Part shown: positions 34,930 to 46,900 of the stretch, piece by piece
Layout of the letters: each line of letters starts with the position of its first letter
Numbering within the stretch: position 1 is the first letter of the stretch
Assembly (NCBI RefSeq): GCF_000764305.2
Contig: NW_025930568.1
Coordinates: 191,786 to 255,785, forward strand
Direction: 5' to 3'
Origin: Hyalella azteca
Taxonomy: Eukaryota; Arthropoda; Malacostraca; Amphipoda; Hyalellidae
DNA length: 64,000 nt
Translations under genes and position numbers: made by a program
Notes under the pieces: generated by a model
Database searches by the model: none
What the model was told of the DNA's origin: nothing
Seen by the model: the letters and a program-made list of their open reading frames with translations, nothing else

Positions 34930-37900
34930 ATCTCAGGGTCGCCAGAAGGCTGGCTTCGCCTGGTGGTCGGACGGCAAGGCTGGCTCTAGCACCACGTGAA
35001 ATCAGCGCCTCTGGCGGCCCATGTCAACATTAATGTGCTCCTAATTACTGCAATAGAAGACTTCGTGCACTCACCAACGTCGTCGCTTACAGTAAATATC
35101 TTTAGAAAATATTAACAATTTTTTTTTGCGGCTGTCATGCGCTGCTTGGTCGTTAAAATTAGAAAATATTAACATTTTTTTTGCAGCTATAATGCGTTGC
35201 TTGGTCGTCAAAACTGCACGATACTTTGTAATAAAAGCGTCCACGATACCGATGAGTCTAAATGGAACGCGTATCGGATATCGCACGCGCGGCCATGATG
35301 CCGGGAGGAGCACTCATGGCGGTCTTCGGTCTCGTCAAGCTCCTTCCATCCACTCGTCCATATATCGATTTTTGCTTCACTCTCAGCTACCATCGTCTCG
35401 CATTCGTTAGCTCGCTCCGGTAGTTGGTTTTTAGTGTTCTTTGTAGCGCTGTAATTACGAAGAGTGCAGACACGTATTGTTTAGCGCTGGCTGAGCCTTG
35501 CGTCTCAGTAGGTACTGACATGCATAATAATCTCTCGTCTATATGTCGAATTTTTTGGCGCGGCTCAATTTTTTTATTATTATTTTTTTAGGCTTGATGC
35601 ACAAATAATTTATCGAAAAAATAGTACAAAAAAATGTGTGTATTTCTGTGCATATGTACAGGATAGATTTATTTATATGGAAATCAAAGTACGTGTTGAC
35701 TATTGCATTATTTTTATGACGTGTCTCCGGGATAGATGTACCCGCACAATTAAGCGCGTGTACGAAAGCTCATGCCGCGTGCACACTGCGTGGCAAGATG
35801 GCTGCACAATAGCTAGTGCTCATGACTAAAGTAACGTTAGGTTAAGAGTACAGGCCGGGTATCCATACATTAAAGCTGAATACAAAGAATAAATTAAGTG
35901 TTCGAAGGCTTAATGGGTGTACAGTGAGACTGCTTGAAAGAGAGTGCATGCAGAAAGCAGTTCATGTTCGACGCTGTTCTATACAAATAATACGTTTGTA
36001 GATATAAATGTCTGTTTATTTTCAGTTCATCAGTAAAATTACGTATAATCCTATTTCTGTCGCGTAATATTAGATTTTTTATTACTTACGTTGTGAATTT
36101 CCCCTGCAGAGAAAATGATTCTACTGTAGAGAATTGAGCGCTGTTCTCGATATCCTAATCTGTCATGTGACGGCATCCCTGGAATATTGTGTGTCCTATA
36201 CTTGTCCGGCTGTACTTCTTCTGTTGTATTCAAATTCGTTGTCGTCTTTGTTTGATTAGTTCTCACATGTTCACTGCACTTGCGCTGTCCTCGGCCCTCG
36301 CATTGTTGTCCTTGTCTTTGTCTCACTGACGCTGTCCTCCCAGCGAAGCCCCCATCTGAGGCCACAAAGGCTCGCTTGAGCCCCGCCTTTGTCGGGCGGC
36401 CCCGTCGAGAGGTCCTCTCGCCGCCACGCCGTGCTCGAGTGGCGAGTGTTGCGGCTCGAGTGGCCTCTCTACACTCTACATGAGTGGCCTTATGCAAATC
36501 ACACCCCTCGCTCCGACCCCTCACTCCGACCCCTCGCTCCGGCCCCTCTCTCCAACCCTCACCTCAAAGCTCCCCTCTAGCGTCTCGTCTTCTGAATTTT
36601 CCCAAATTTTGCTGAGTAATTTTCCTAATTAATAAATTTTCACTCATTCAAGCTTGTCGACATCCAGCGCTCGTTTCTTGCTTCTCTCAAAGCAACGAAT
36701 TATTACGTACAAATATGGTACTGCTGGCCTCGTTAATTATATTTGTTATTTATGAATAGTTTTATAACATTTTTCTATCAACGTCCAGTTCATTCCTTCG
36801 TATTCCGTTGATTATATCTAACTAACTTTCGGCTGGTTATTATTTAGCAAGACCCATGCTATCATAATGAGTAACAAGCTTGATTGCCACAGTAGACGAA
36901 ACATTTAATCCACAACATGCACTTTTTAGTGCACTTTCTCATTTATGGAAAAAATGCACTATTGTGCTCGCCATGTCCGTCCGTCCGTTTGTCCGTCCGT
37001 GACTTCACGTTTTCGTCGACGAGAAAATGCACTCTCTGTCAATCACTGCAGTGAGTACTGAGTTATATTTTTTAATATTAGGAACGTGACGAAAATTGTA
37101 TTGTCAAATCAGGAATTAATGATCGCATATTAAAATGAATGGAAAAATTTCACATGCTTCGCACATTGAAAATAATAGCTCTATAATACGAAGAGAAATG
37201 CTGCAGCTGTTATATACTTCAAGATAGAATCAAAGCTCTCTAATGTTCAATATAATTGTCGGTGGTGCATGTGATGCAGTATGTATGGCACTTCATGACA
37301 TTGATCTCCGTAATTTAAAAGCTCATGCACTTCGACTTCTCCCACTGATGCTTAATTAACTTGCATTACGTCTTTTAAACCCTTGACTCGGAAATTCCGT
37401 TCTCGATCACTACCCCGTCTAGCTTTAATGAGGATATACGTGCAATGGCTTGCGTGGTAATATTTTAAAATGAAATTACACTTCCACATTAGTAAAAATT
37501 ATTCAAGTGAAAAACCTATTCGTGGGCTCATGGATTTTCAACATTTGTTTTTATTGACCAATAATTCTAATAATTGCAAAAAGTAGATCTTTTAGCCGCA
37601 ACTATTATTGTTGGTTTTAGAGCGTGAATGTCTTTGAAATTAGGATATCAAATTGATTGAAAATTACAAGCATGTTATTAAAAGAAGAGGAAAAATATAT
37701 GAGAATAAAAGTAATATTTTCCGCTGATGTGCACCATCTTGCACATCAGCGCAGATTTAACCGCGGTAAATTGCTAAAGTTTCCTTTTGGCACCAAACTG
37801 TTGTACGAAAATTGAAAGTAGTGATGCAAGTATGCATGCTTTTTTGAAGGCTTCAGAATTTTCGATCAGGGTTCTTGAGGTCTGCAAATTTTGCTAACGT

Positions 37901-39043
37901 ATTAATTCTATATATGTAGCTGTCAGCGAAACATTGCAGTATATGCTCCCGCTAATTTATATATCGTTTAAAGTTTAAACGATCATAAATCATATTCATT
38001 GCACTGACTGGATCGCCTGATTAGATTGATGATGTAGATGGCGCTTCACATGCGTCATCCATCATGCGAATATCGAGCTGCACGAAGAGAAGAAACTACT
38101 TTTATACTAGGTTAATTAATAAAACAGCTCCAAATGAACTTCTGCAGCAGTTATTTTGTTCTATGATATAATCGTTTCTTAAATATTTTTTGTGTATTTT
38201 CTCGTGATAGATAATTGGAATCATTCCTGCCATAGGGATTTTCAGTGTTGCTTGCCTTTTTCATTGTTTCTTATCTCTTATCGTTTATTAATGTGTTATT
38301 TCTTCATGCACTTATCTGAATCTATGTCCGCTCTCCTCTTTACTTGGATCGCTTTAGTGCATATCCTCGGCATCCCGGGCGCTTGCTCTCATTTTGGGAT
38401 GAGTTTGTCTCTGGCTCGCGACGCCCTCGCGTCTCTGACAATATTGGCTACAGTGGCCAGTGGCTCGGCGCGCCGCTACACAAAGAGACCTGATCGTGCG
38501 AGCCAATAGCGCCGAGTGCCGCTAGGGGGCGCCCTGCTCATTGGCTGCCGCAATGTCATGTGTCTTCTCACTTCTCTACGCCCACCTCATTATCTATGCG
38601 CACATGCGTTCGATTCTCAAAAATTCCATGGCTTAACTTGAGTGATCGTTAGTTTGTGTGTGTGTATCCAAAATGCGTAACTTAATTAAGTGTAATGATT
38701 ATAATTTATTTGGCTGGTAATTTACCTTGGCACTATAATAAATAATTTATTAGCTTGGTCAGCTCAGAAGGTTTCCGTTTTCATAAAGTCTAACTGCTAT
38801 AAAAATTGTGCATCATTTCTTTTTCTGAACTGATCTGAACTTCTTCTGAATTGAACTTTATGTGTTATAAACTGACGATGGAGCTGGACTCCGAAACGTT
38901 TTCTCTTCTAAAGATATGGTGAATTTCTGTGTTATTGTCTTTTCTTTTAAATTCCTAAAAAATTGCATTTGCTGGCTAGTGCAATAGCGACTTCTCGTGT
39001 TACGCTGCAGAACGATAAGGACGAGTGATGTGTGCTTATCCAG
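34930..39043 (+). mobile_element. Element A copy 2, 4.1 kb
   Basis: It has the same 5' end as copy 1, here inserted at the edge of the 27-bp minisatellite, and the same 3' end at TGTGCTTATCCAG, followed by TGGGATCAG. The first 600 bp and last 750 bp look identical to copy 1, while 36600-38290 differs by many substitutions and indels from 30480-32100. The 157-codon minus frame recurs at 36051-36524. No target duplication could be defined. Confidence 0.7.
38872..38901 (+). ncRNA. Hammerhead core in element A copy 2
   Basis: Same core and same weak stem I as the motif at 32686, in a block identical between the two copies. Confidence 0.5.
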
Positions 39044-40526
39044 TGGGATCAGTTAAAATTTTTCTCTATTGTAAATGTCGTCATTGTTTTCCACACTAAT
39101 ATATAGTGTAATTTTTACGTCCGGTACACGGACGAAAAAGTGGTACCTCACCGTAATGATGAGCGCCTATAAAGTTATTATCTGGAAATGTCCATCCGTG
39201 AATGCTCTTAGTTGAGACGTCTTCTGAATAAATAATTTAATACCTCAGCCCAGCAATTGCTGTGCATGCGCGAACCTTTATATGTAAACAACATTGAAAT
39301 CTTATTTGAAATATGCCGCATCTCTTCGAATGTATGCCATTAGTTTCGTACCAGTACCTCTATTTGACTTTAAGATCTAATGAGATCTAGCGCAGATCTT
39401 GTCCATTTATTAAGCTTTCAGTGCTATAAAACGGTTCGTCACTTTCGGTGCTATACGGTATACAACATGCATGCATGTTGTAACGTTAAGTAAAAATAAT
39501 GCATGTATTATTTTTAGGCTTATGGCTTCGTGTGCGTCAATTCTAAGTGAGAATTTATTACTATCAGCTAGTTGATCGTGTACAAGACTGAATAAAGTGT
39601 CCGCGTGTGCGATTGGACTAAATATAATTTGTGTTTCGTTGACTTAATTATTTATTCATTAATTGCTGTTAATTAGTTGTTCTACGCTCGCAATATTTTT
39701 CTTATATATGGGATTGTTTTACTGGAGCCGCGCCATATTTTTAGATGGCGTGGCCATGAGGCGAGACGGAACCATATGAGGATATTTCTCATGTATATGT
39801 ATAGCTGTCAGAATTTTTAAATTAATGGGTATTAAATTCAAACAAGGAGCAACGGGAGAGTACTGTTACATATTATTGTTTGTTATCACAATATCTCCAT
39901 ACCGTCTCCTGCTAGGAATGCCTCAAATAACATTTTGCTCACAATTCATAGATGTTGTTCTTATTTTTAATACGTATTTCGTGCTGCTATTTTCTACAAC
40001 TGCGACCTGCGGACAACACTGTCATCATACCTACAGAGACGCCCTCGACCCGGACCACTGTATTTATGTGGTGGTTAGATCCAAGGTCTAGCACCATATG
40101 AATTCAGTACATCCTGGTCTGAACCTCAACTCAACATCACCCCTGCAGTGCCAGCAACTGGAAGACATCTATAAGTGAAGATGTTGTCATCGGAAGTTAA
40201 ATCCACTGAAAAATATATTATAACATTCAGCTTTCCGAGCTATGGATTTCATCACATGTCACCGATTTAAGCAAGGATGCTATCAATAATAATATCATCA
40301 TAAATATACTCTAACCGGGAATGGAATTTGAGGAACGAGAAAATGTAGAGTTCTCCAAATATTCTTTTCATATGCCTAAGCTTGTATAAAAAAATTTCAT
40401 AGTGTAACTAAATACTCAGTGAATCACCATGCCACGAATGAAAGCAGTTGGGTTCACATAGGATATTCGTATACGATTTTAATCCATATCTTCAGGCCTC
40501 TGCTTTTCTTGGCTTGACAATCTCGA
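39044..40526. other. No gene recognised
   Basis: AT-rich DNA between element A copy 2 and the 166-bp duplication. A short open frame at 39825-40091 has no recognisable feature. Confidence 0.4.
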
Positions 40527-40857
40527 TTTTTTAATGTATTTTGAAAATATTTATTTTCAATCCAGCGATCCCTATAAAGTATGTTAAGAGACTCGCATGC
40601 TTTAATTTATTTATGAAGCACCGTTTGGCTGCCGCTATATGCCAGTTTTTAGATTATTAATGTTTGAGCTGCAGGTTTCTTATCCGTGACTCTTTTTTAA
40701 TGTATTTTGAAAATATTTATTTTCAATCCAGCGATCCCTATAAAGTATGTTAAGAGACTCGCATGCTTTAATTTATTTATGAAGCAACGTTTGGCTGCCG
40801 TTATGACAGTTTTCATATTATTAATGTTGGAGCTGCAGGTTTCTTATCCGTGACTCT
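40527..40857. repeat. 166-bp tandem duplication
   Basis: Units start at 40527 and 40693 with TTTTTTAATGTATTTTGAAA and end in TATCCGTGACTC; differences are few. Confidence 0.9.
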
Positions 40858-41043
40858 TTTTTCTTATCAGTGACACTGTTATAATTTATACTAATTTCTG
40901 AAGTAAGAAGATAGATTTAAGAGCTAAGGAAAGTAAATAATTCAGATGTCTTAAATTTCTAGAAGACGTGCCTGGGACCATCGCTGCTGGAGCCATCGTT
41001 GCTGGAAGCTCCATGGAATCCAAGCCCTTCTACATGATGTGTG

Positions 41044-41228
41044 GGATCTGCATAATACAGCCATGCCTGTATGACGTGTGTGATCTGCATAATACAGACA
41101 TGCCTCTATGACGTGTATGACCTGCATAATACAGCTATGCATGTATGACGTGTATGACCTGCATAATACAGCTTTGCCTGTATGACGTGAATGACCTGCA
41201 TAATACAGACATGCCTGTATGACGTGTT
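41044..41228. repeat. 37-bp minisatellite, about five units
   Basis: Units share CTGCATAATACAGCCATGCC and TGTATGACGTGT. The array runs directly into the start of repeat B copy 2. Confidence 0.9.
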
Positions 41229-42980
41229 GGGCTTCGAAGGTAAGTTGTAATTGAACATTAGGGCTAACTTACGACTGCAGCCTACAGGGTGTTCAAGCTT
41301 TTTGAGATTCTATGGCAACTTTTTAATGTCAAATTCTTTAGATTAACTTATGACGGTCTAGAGTAAATACTACCATGACTTCTAGGGGAGGTATAACGTT
41401 GAGGCGTATAAGAGGTTTAACTCGCTGCGGCGCACCAAAGATTGATGCTAGCGGATAGGATTGTATTAATTATACAAACGGAATGAAACTAATTATAACA
41501 AATTAGCACAAGATATCATTGATCAGACCTAACCGGAGTTAAGGAGTCCTAAAAGACACGATTTGAGATTTTTCGTTACTCATTTGGTGGAGTTTTTTTT
41601 TTAAATTGTTGGGTCGTCAGACTCAACGCACTAAGTCTTCCTATCCTTATCTATTTTTTCCTAAAATCTTGTGATAATGTCGTACTCAAGATGATTTGGG
41701 ATAGAAATATGGCCTCACCCTCATGCTAGGGTAATTTACGACAGGCATCTCATGATTTAGATTTTGTAATTACTCATATTGATCTATGCTAAGATTTAAT
41801 TACATTAGGTAACTTATGATAGTCTTGGTTAACTTTTACTGATTTATAAGGTGGTATCTAGAGTAACTTTGGAATTATGAATATGATAACTGATGTTCCT
41901 CCTACCGACAGGTGGTCTGGAATTGGTGCTACAGCTGGGGCACTGCACTGCCTGCCATCAAGACACGTGTGGCGTTTAGCTGTTGCTCGCCTCATGCCAT
42001 CTGTACGTGCCACCACAGCGAACTAGAATGTGGCATAAACCGAGAGCTGACATTCCCTTGGCATTATATATACAGACCACATACACGCCCTTCGTCTGAC
42101 GCCAATTTTGTGAGACGATCATTCCACAACTGGCACGCCTTTCATGTCAAATTGACATGCTCTTTGTGCCACAAACATGCCTTTTTGACAACTGACATGA
42201 ATTTTGGATAACTGGCCCCTTTTTTCACAACTGACGGCCCCCTTTTTTCACAACGTTTTTTCACAATTGACGCGCCTTCTGTGTAACTGAGACAGACATT
42301 GCAAAATCACGCGCTCTTCTACTGTATCTTATATATATATACGCATCTTTTGCACAATAGACATGCCCACTGAACCACTAACGTGCTTTTCGTGTAACTA
42401 AATCGAGTTCGGTGCCACTGATACCCATTTTACACAAATAACTCGTACTTTTCACAACTAACTCCTCTTTTGTGTAACTGAGACGAACTTTGAATGACTG
42501 GCATGCCTTGTCCATACATATATAGTAGCGCTCGCAATTACGATCGACGTGAAAGAGTTGAAAATTAAACGAGGCGTTGATTCGGATACTAAGTGACGAT
42601 TTCATGTTGAAACTTTTTTCATTAAGTTCATCGAGGTAATTCTTATCCCAGATTTAGAAGGATGAATGGCATTTTGTTTCGTCTATACTATATATAGGAA
42701 AATGTGTTCAAATAACGATATATTCTTAAAAATTGCTGAACCTATTAATTTACGCGTTAAATTTATTAAGCCTTTTCATGAAACTTTAATGTCAGGACAC
42801 TTATATTGTCCACAGTTAAAATTAGAGACCGCACTATGAGCTATTTGTATCGGCCTGGATTTTTAATCAAGCTCGTAGATCATGTATACCATGCTAAAGA
42901 TGTTCCACGAAACCGCCCAAGGCAAAGTTGATTTTATCGGTCTTTACGGTCTTTACCGGTGAATTTACCGGTCTTTAGTA

Positions 42981-43294
42981 TAAATAAATATAAAAACATT
43001 TAAAAAACCACGCTTTCCTGGTTTTTACAAAACTAAAAATGTTGAAATAAAACAAATAAAAAACTTTAAAAAAACACGTTTTCTAAACGGACAAAAAAGA
43101 AAAACATTAACTCTTACATAACATTAAAGTTATGTAAAATGTTATGTAATGTTATGTAAGAGTAAATGTTTTTCTTTTTTGTCCGTTAAGAAAACGTGGT
43201 TTTTAAAAGTTTTTTACTTGTTTCATTTCATCATTTTTAGTTTTGTAAAAACCAGAAAAACGTGGTTTTAAAAATGGTTTTTTATATTTATTTA
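42981..43294. mobile_element. Foldback (inverted-repeat) element, arms about 145 bp
   Basis: The left arm 42981-43125 and right arm 43149-43294 are near-complementary over their whole length with a 23-bp loop. Shared ends are TAAATAAATATAAAAA and its complement; the inner ends are CTTACATAACATT and AATGTTATGTAAG. Non-coding. Confidence 0.9.
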
Positions 43295-43605
43295 TTTTCT
43301 ACTTTTTAGTTTAGCAATTTTAGCAATTCAAATCATTTTCCAGGGTTGGCAACTCTGGATGTTCGACAAAAAACTCGATTCCTATCCGTGAAATTTTAAT
43401 TTTTTTCACTTTTATATTTTTTTCTGATTTTTTTTTAATTATTACTTCTGATGGTCAAATCTTGAATTGTTAGGCAGCGTAAGCATTCATGCCAAATTTC
43501 ACGTTTCTAGGATGTTCAGAAGAGCTCTAAATTAAGATCTGAATTTTTGATGACAGACAGAGACGAAACGAAGCTAAGAAAAACGTGGTAAAAACATTCT
43601 ACCGA

Positions 43606-43970
43606 ATATCTCTTGATGTAATAGGACCGCTGCCAAAATATAGCTGTTGTACGAGATTTCCTTTTGTATCTGTAGATTTGACTCAGAAATATCCTGATGC
43701 TGCGCCTCTGATTAGGATTGATAGCGATTCCGTGGCGTAGGCAATGTGTGACATTTTGTTGTGTTTGGATTTACCATGCTACATATTACCTGACCAAGAT
43801 TTAGAGTTCATAGCCACCGAAATCAAACAATTACTGCTAATTTGCAAATTAATCCGTTTTTACCATTTCATCTTTACCAAGTTGTAACGATGCCGTAGAA
43901 AAATTCAACAAGGGCTGAAAATCAAGGCTTTAAAAGGTCGCTGATGATACGAATAAATTGTTGCTATTTT
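43606..43970 (+). pseudogene. DDE integrase remnant in B copy 2
   Basis: Better preserved than copy 1. All three catalytic positions can be placed in short blocks as they stand: SLDVIGPLPKY (first Asp), PDQDLEFIATEIKQ (second Asp) and NDAVEKFNKG (Glu). In-frame stops and shifts separate them, so it is dead. The pattern suits LTR-retrotransposon integrases; the clade is undetermined. Confidence 0.7.
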
Positions 43971-43985
43971 GTGAAATTGTTTGAA

Positions 43986-46900
43986 GGAAATACCCCGTAT
44001 AAATAGAAAGAACCTGTTGAGGTGCAGACTTTATTACATTGACCTTGTCAGAGAAGCATGTTCAAGTTTCCCACCGCGGACTGTCCGCTGCCTGAAAAAA
44101 GTTCTTCATCGTCGACTATTGTTAATGAACCGTGTATTTCAAAAAACCATAAGTTTATGCATGCTTTACAACTTCCATAATTTTCTTATTGGGCACCGTG
44201 GCTTTTTATCAAGGCTCGAAAAAAAAACGATTCTAAAATCCTACGTGAGAGGGCAGCGCTGCAGCGGTCCTGTTCGTACCGAATCAATCACAATTAGATA
44301 ATTATTATAACAGGAATGATTATAACTATTACAATAATAGATGTAAATGAAATTGACTCCATGATTTTTGACTTTGCGCGTTCGTCAGGAGAGTGGCCCA
44401 GCTGAGATACACATGTAGTCAGCCACTCTGCCTTCTTCACGTCATTTGCGGACGATATAAAGGAGAGCTGATGAGTAGACGAACTGGCCTAAAATAGACT
44501 GCTCGAGAGACTAACATACCATCTCCGACTGAGCGCGAGTGAATAATTTGAAGTTCACTAGCAACATGTGCAGACGTAAATAATTAGTAGAGATCGCGGA
44601 ATGAGGCACCGTTGATCGGTATGGGAAAGCGTAAAAATTGTGAGAAATCAATTCGCTCGCAACCTCGGTGTGTTGATGATGAGGGCGTAAGCCACGTTTG
44701 CTGTACTGGTTCATCTAAATTTGCACTATTCTCGTGCTTATCTCGCTGGTTCGTCTTGCTTTAATTTGATATTGAACTTTCTGATCGCACTGCTCTTGCT
44801 AGCAGTAATTTTTTTTCCAAGCGACGATGATTTCTACTCCGTCGTCTCGGCTGCTGTTTAGTTGAGATTATCAATCTATAAATTAAATGTTTGTCTTCGT
44901 TTTTCAAGATTTTGTGTACCATTAAATTAAAATAATGTCTTTCTTGCTTCCTTCTTATGCGAGTTTTTTAATCTGCCTCCATTGTGTTTGTAGTTCGTAG
45001 TTTAGTTAAAAACATCGCATGCTACGTATGTGAAATTAAACTTGTCCCTCTCCTGCCTTTAATTAATCCTACTGTAGGAGCCTCGTTATACATTTAACAT
45101 TGGTTATCCTACACGGCCGTTGAGGATTGACATGATGGAGCGGAAAAGCGTTGCACAATCAACATCACAACATGATATGTATGTAGTTTTTTCAAGTAAT
45201 ATCAGAACATAATGATGCATTTTTTTCAAGATTTGTCGTTTCTTGAAACCAAATAATGAAATTCAAGATTACTAATTCAAGCTCCATTAGTAAAACTTTG
45301 GTCTATAGGGTTATCGTACCGCTAAATCGCAATCCTTAAATTCAAGATCCTAACTTAAGCGATCGATATTTTTCACAGCGCCATGCATTGAAGCTTGAGG
45401 TTCTGAGTTTATAAATTTGGTGCAGAACTCGGGAGAGAACTCTAGCTGCTACCTGACTTGGAATTCGTTCTAGTCCGCGGACCCTGATGACAAGATAGAC
45501 AATATTTTTTCTTTTATTACTTGCCTTGATTTGATACTTAGCTTTCGTATTTGGATCGAAATCAAGGCTATCGAGTATTGTATCCAAGTTAGTGAGTGAG
45601 CTCGAAATAGCAGCCATTCATGAACATCAAGTCGCTCTACTTATATCGTGAAAAATGGCACCAACAAATATATATTCGAGCCCATAACGAGAGAAAAATA
45701 CTTTAAAAGACGTAGGTTATCAAAGAAGAAATGCAAAGTTCTTGAGTGTGTAGCTAGCGTTGAGAACACCAATCAAAGAGGAAAATAATTTTTTATTTTG
45801 CGATTAATTTCGTCTGGTCGCATTCCACTCACGATGGGATGAATGAATAATCATGTAATCAGTAATTTTATTATTGAATACATGTAAGGCTAACATACGT
45901 TACGAAAAAAGGCAATTCATCTGATCTGAATTACTTAATTTTAAATCACTTAACTCTGCACTGATGAGATGAGCGAACGTGAGGCTGAATAATGTGATAA
46001 GCTATATCGTGTACGGCACACTGCTGCGAGTCACTGTCAACGAAGAACCATGTAAGCGCTGTTAGCCTTACTGTCATCTACACGGTTATTACAAAGCATT
46101 GCTTGATAAAGCCGAAGTAAGGATTCAAATCTGCGGCTATCGATGCGGTATAGACGCTGATTATAGCCGTGAGACACTTCTAAATATCGAGGCGCTTTAA
46201 ACAGCATAAACTTTCTAAATATAATCACAGTGCAATGGCTTGTTTCACAATCCAAAAATAAAACGGTGTGAGATTTTAACATTTTTTGAGATTCCTCGTA
46301 AAGTTTTTACGTTGTTCATACGAATTCCAGTAGTACAGGGTGTTTCAGAATTAAGTAACCCTTTTAATTTGTTAATAAATAAAAAACTAAGAACGTTATG
46401 AAGTTGAAACTTGTTTTATTTAATATATACTACACGTTCAATAGGCGAGTGACACGTGCAGAGAATGCATTATTCATCTCAACATGTTTCCTCGTTGGCG
46501 CCACTAAACTATCGCGAACTTAGCAACTAATGCCATATATTTATGTGACATGAAGTGCATCATCTCATCCACCGAATCAAAAATATTTTGCATCGCCAAC
46601 ACCGAACATATTTTGCATCACCTAACACGTACCATTTTTCAATCAAATGGATAAAGATCTTTTAGAAGTACTTGTCATTGCCAAATGAACTATAGGTGCT
46701 TGATAATGTGCAGAAGCGGATTACTTCCAGGAAGAGGAAAATGGATAGAGAGGCTTGGTAAAAAATGAGAACTAGCGTTTCATAAGCTGAAGTCGAAAGA
46801 GTTGATTGAGCAGAACAATACTGAAGCTCAAACCGTTGTATTGTTCCGTCATATTTAATAAAGGGAGACACAACTAATTGAAATTTGCACGCGACATTCA

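Larger units (their letters stand above)
41227..43985 (+). mobile_element. Repeat family B copy 2, with a nested insertion
   Basis: Diverged sister of 26436-28800. It has a shorter degenerate tract (about 42060-42480) and carries roughly 600 extra bases (about 42975-43585) absent from copy 1, which include a foldback element. It continues past the point where copy 1 is cut by element A. The right limit is approximate. Confidence 0.7.

Noticed and set aside
34610..35033. 104-codon plus and 101-codon minus frames across the 27-bp array
   Set aside because: The unit is a multiple of three, so frames stay open on both strands. They also cross a gap or a repeat junction.
29923..36524. 157-codon minus-strand frames at 29923-30396 and 36051-36524 as a transposon protein
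   Set aside because: They lie in element A, are Arg/Thr-rich with no motif, and overlap equally open frames on the other strand in a GC-rich patch.
46334..46450. ACAGGGTGTTTCAGAATTAAG as a transposon end
   Set aside because: It looks like the start of common insect repeats, but I found no matching opposite end or target duplication.
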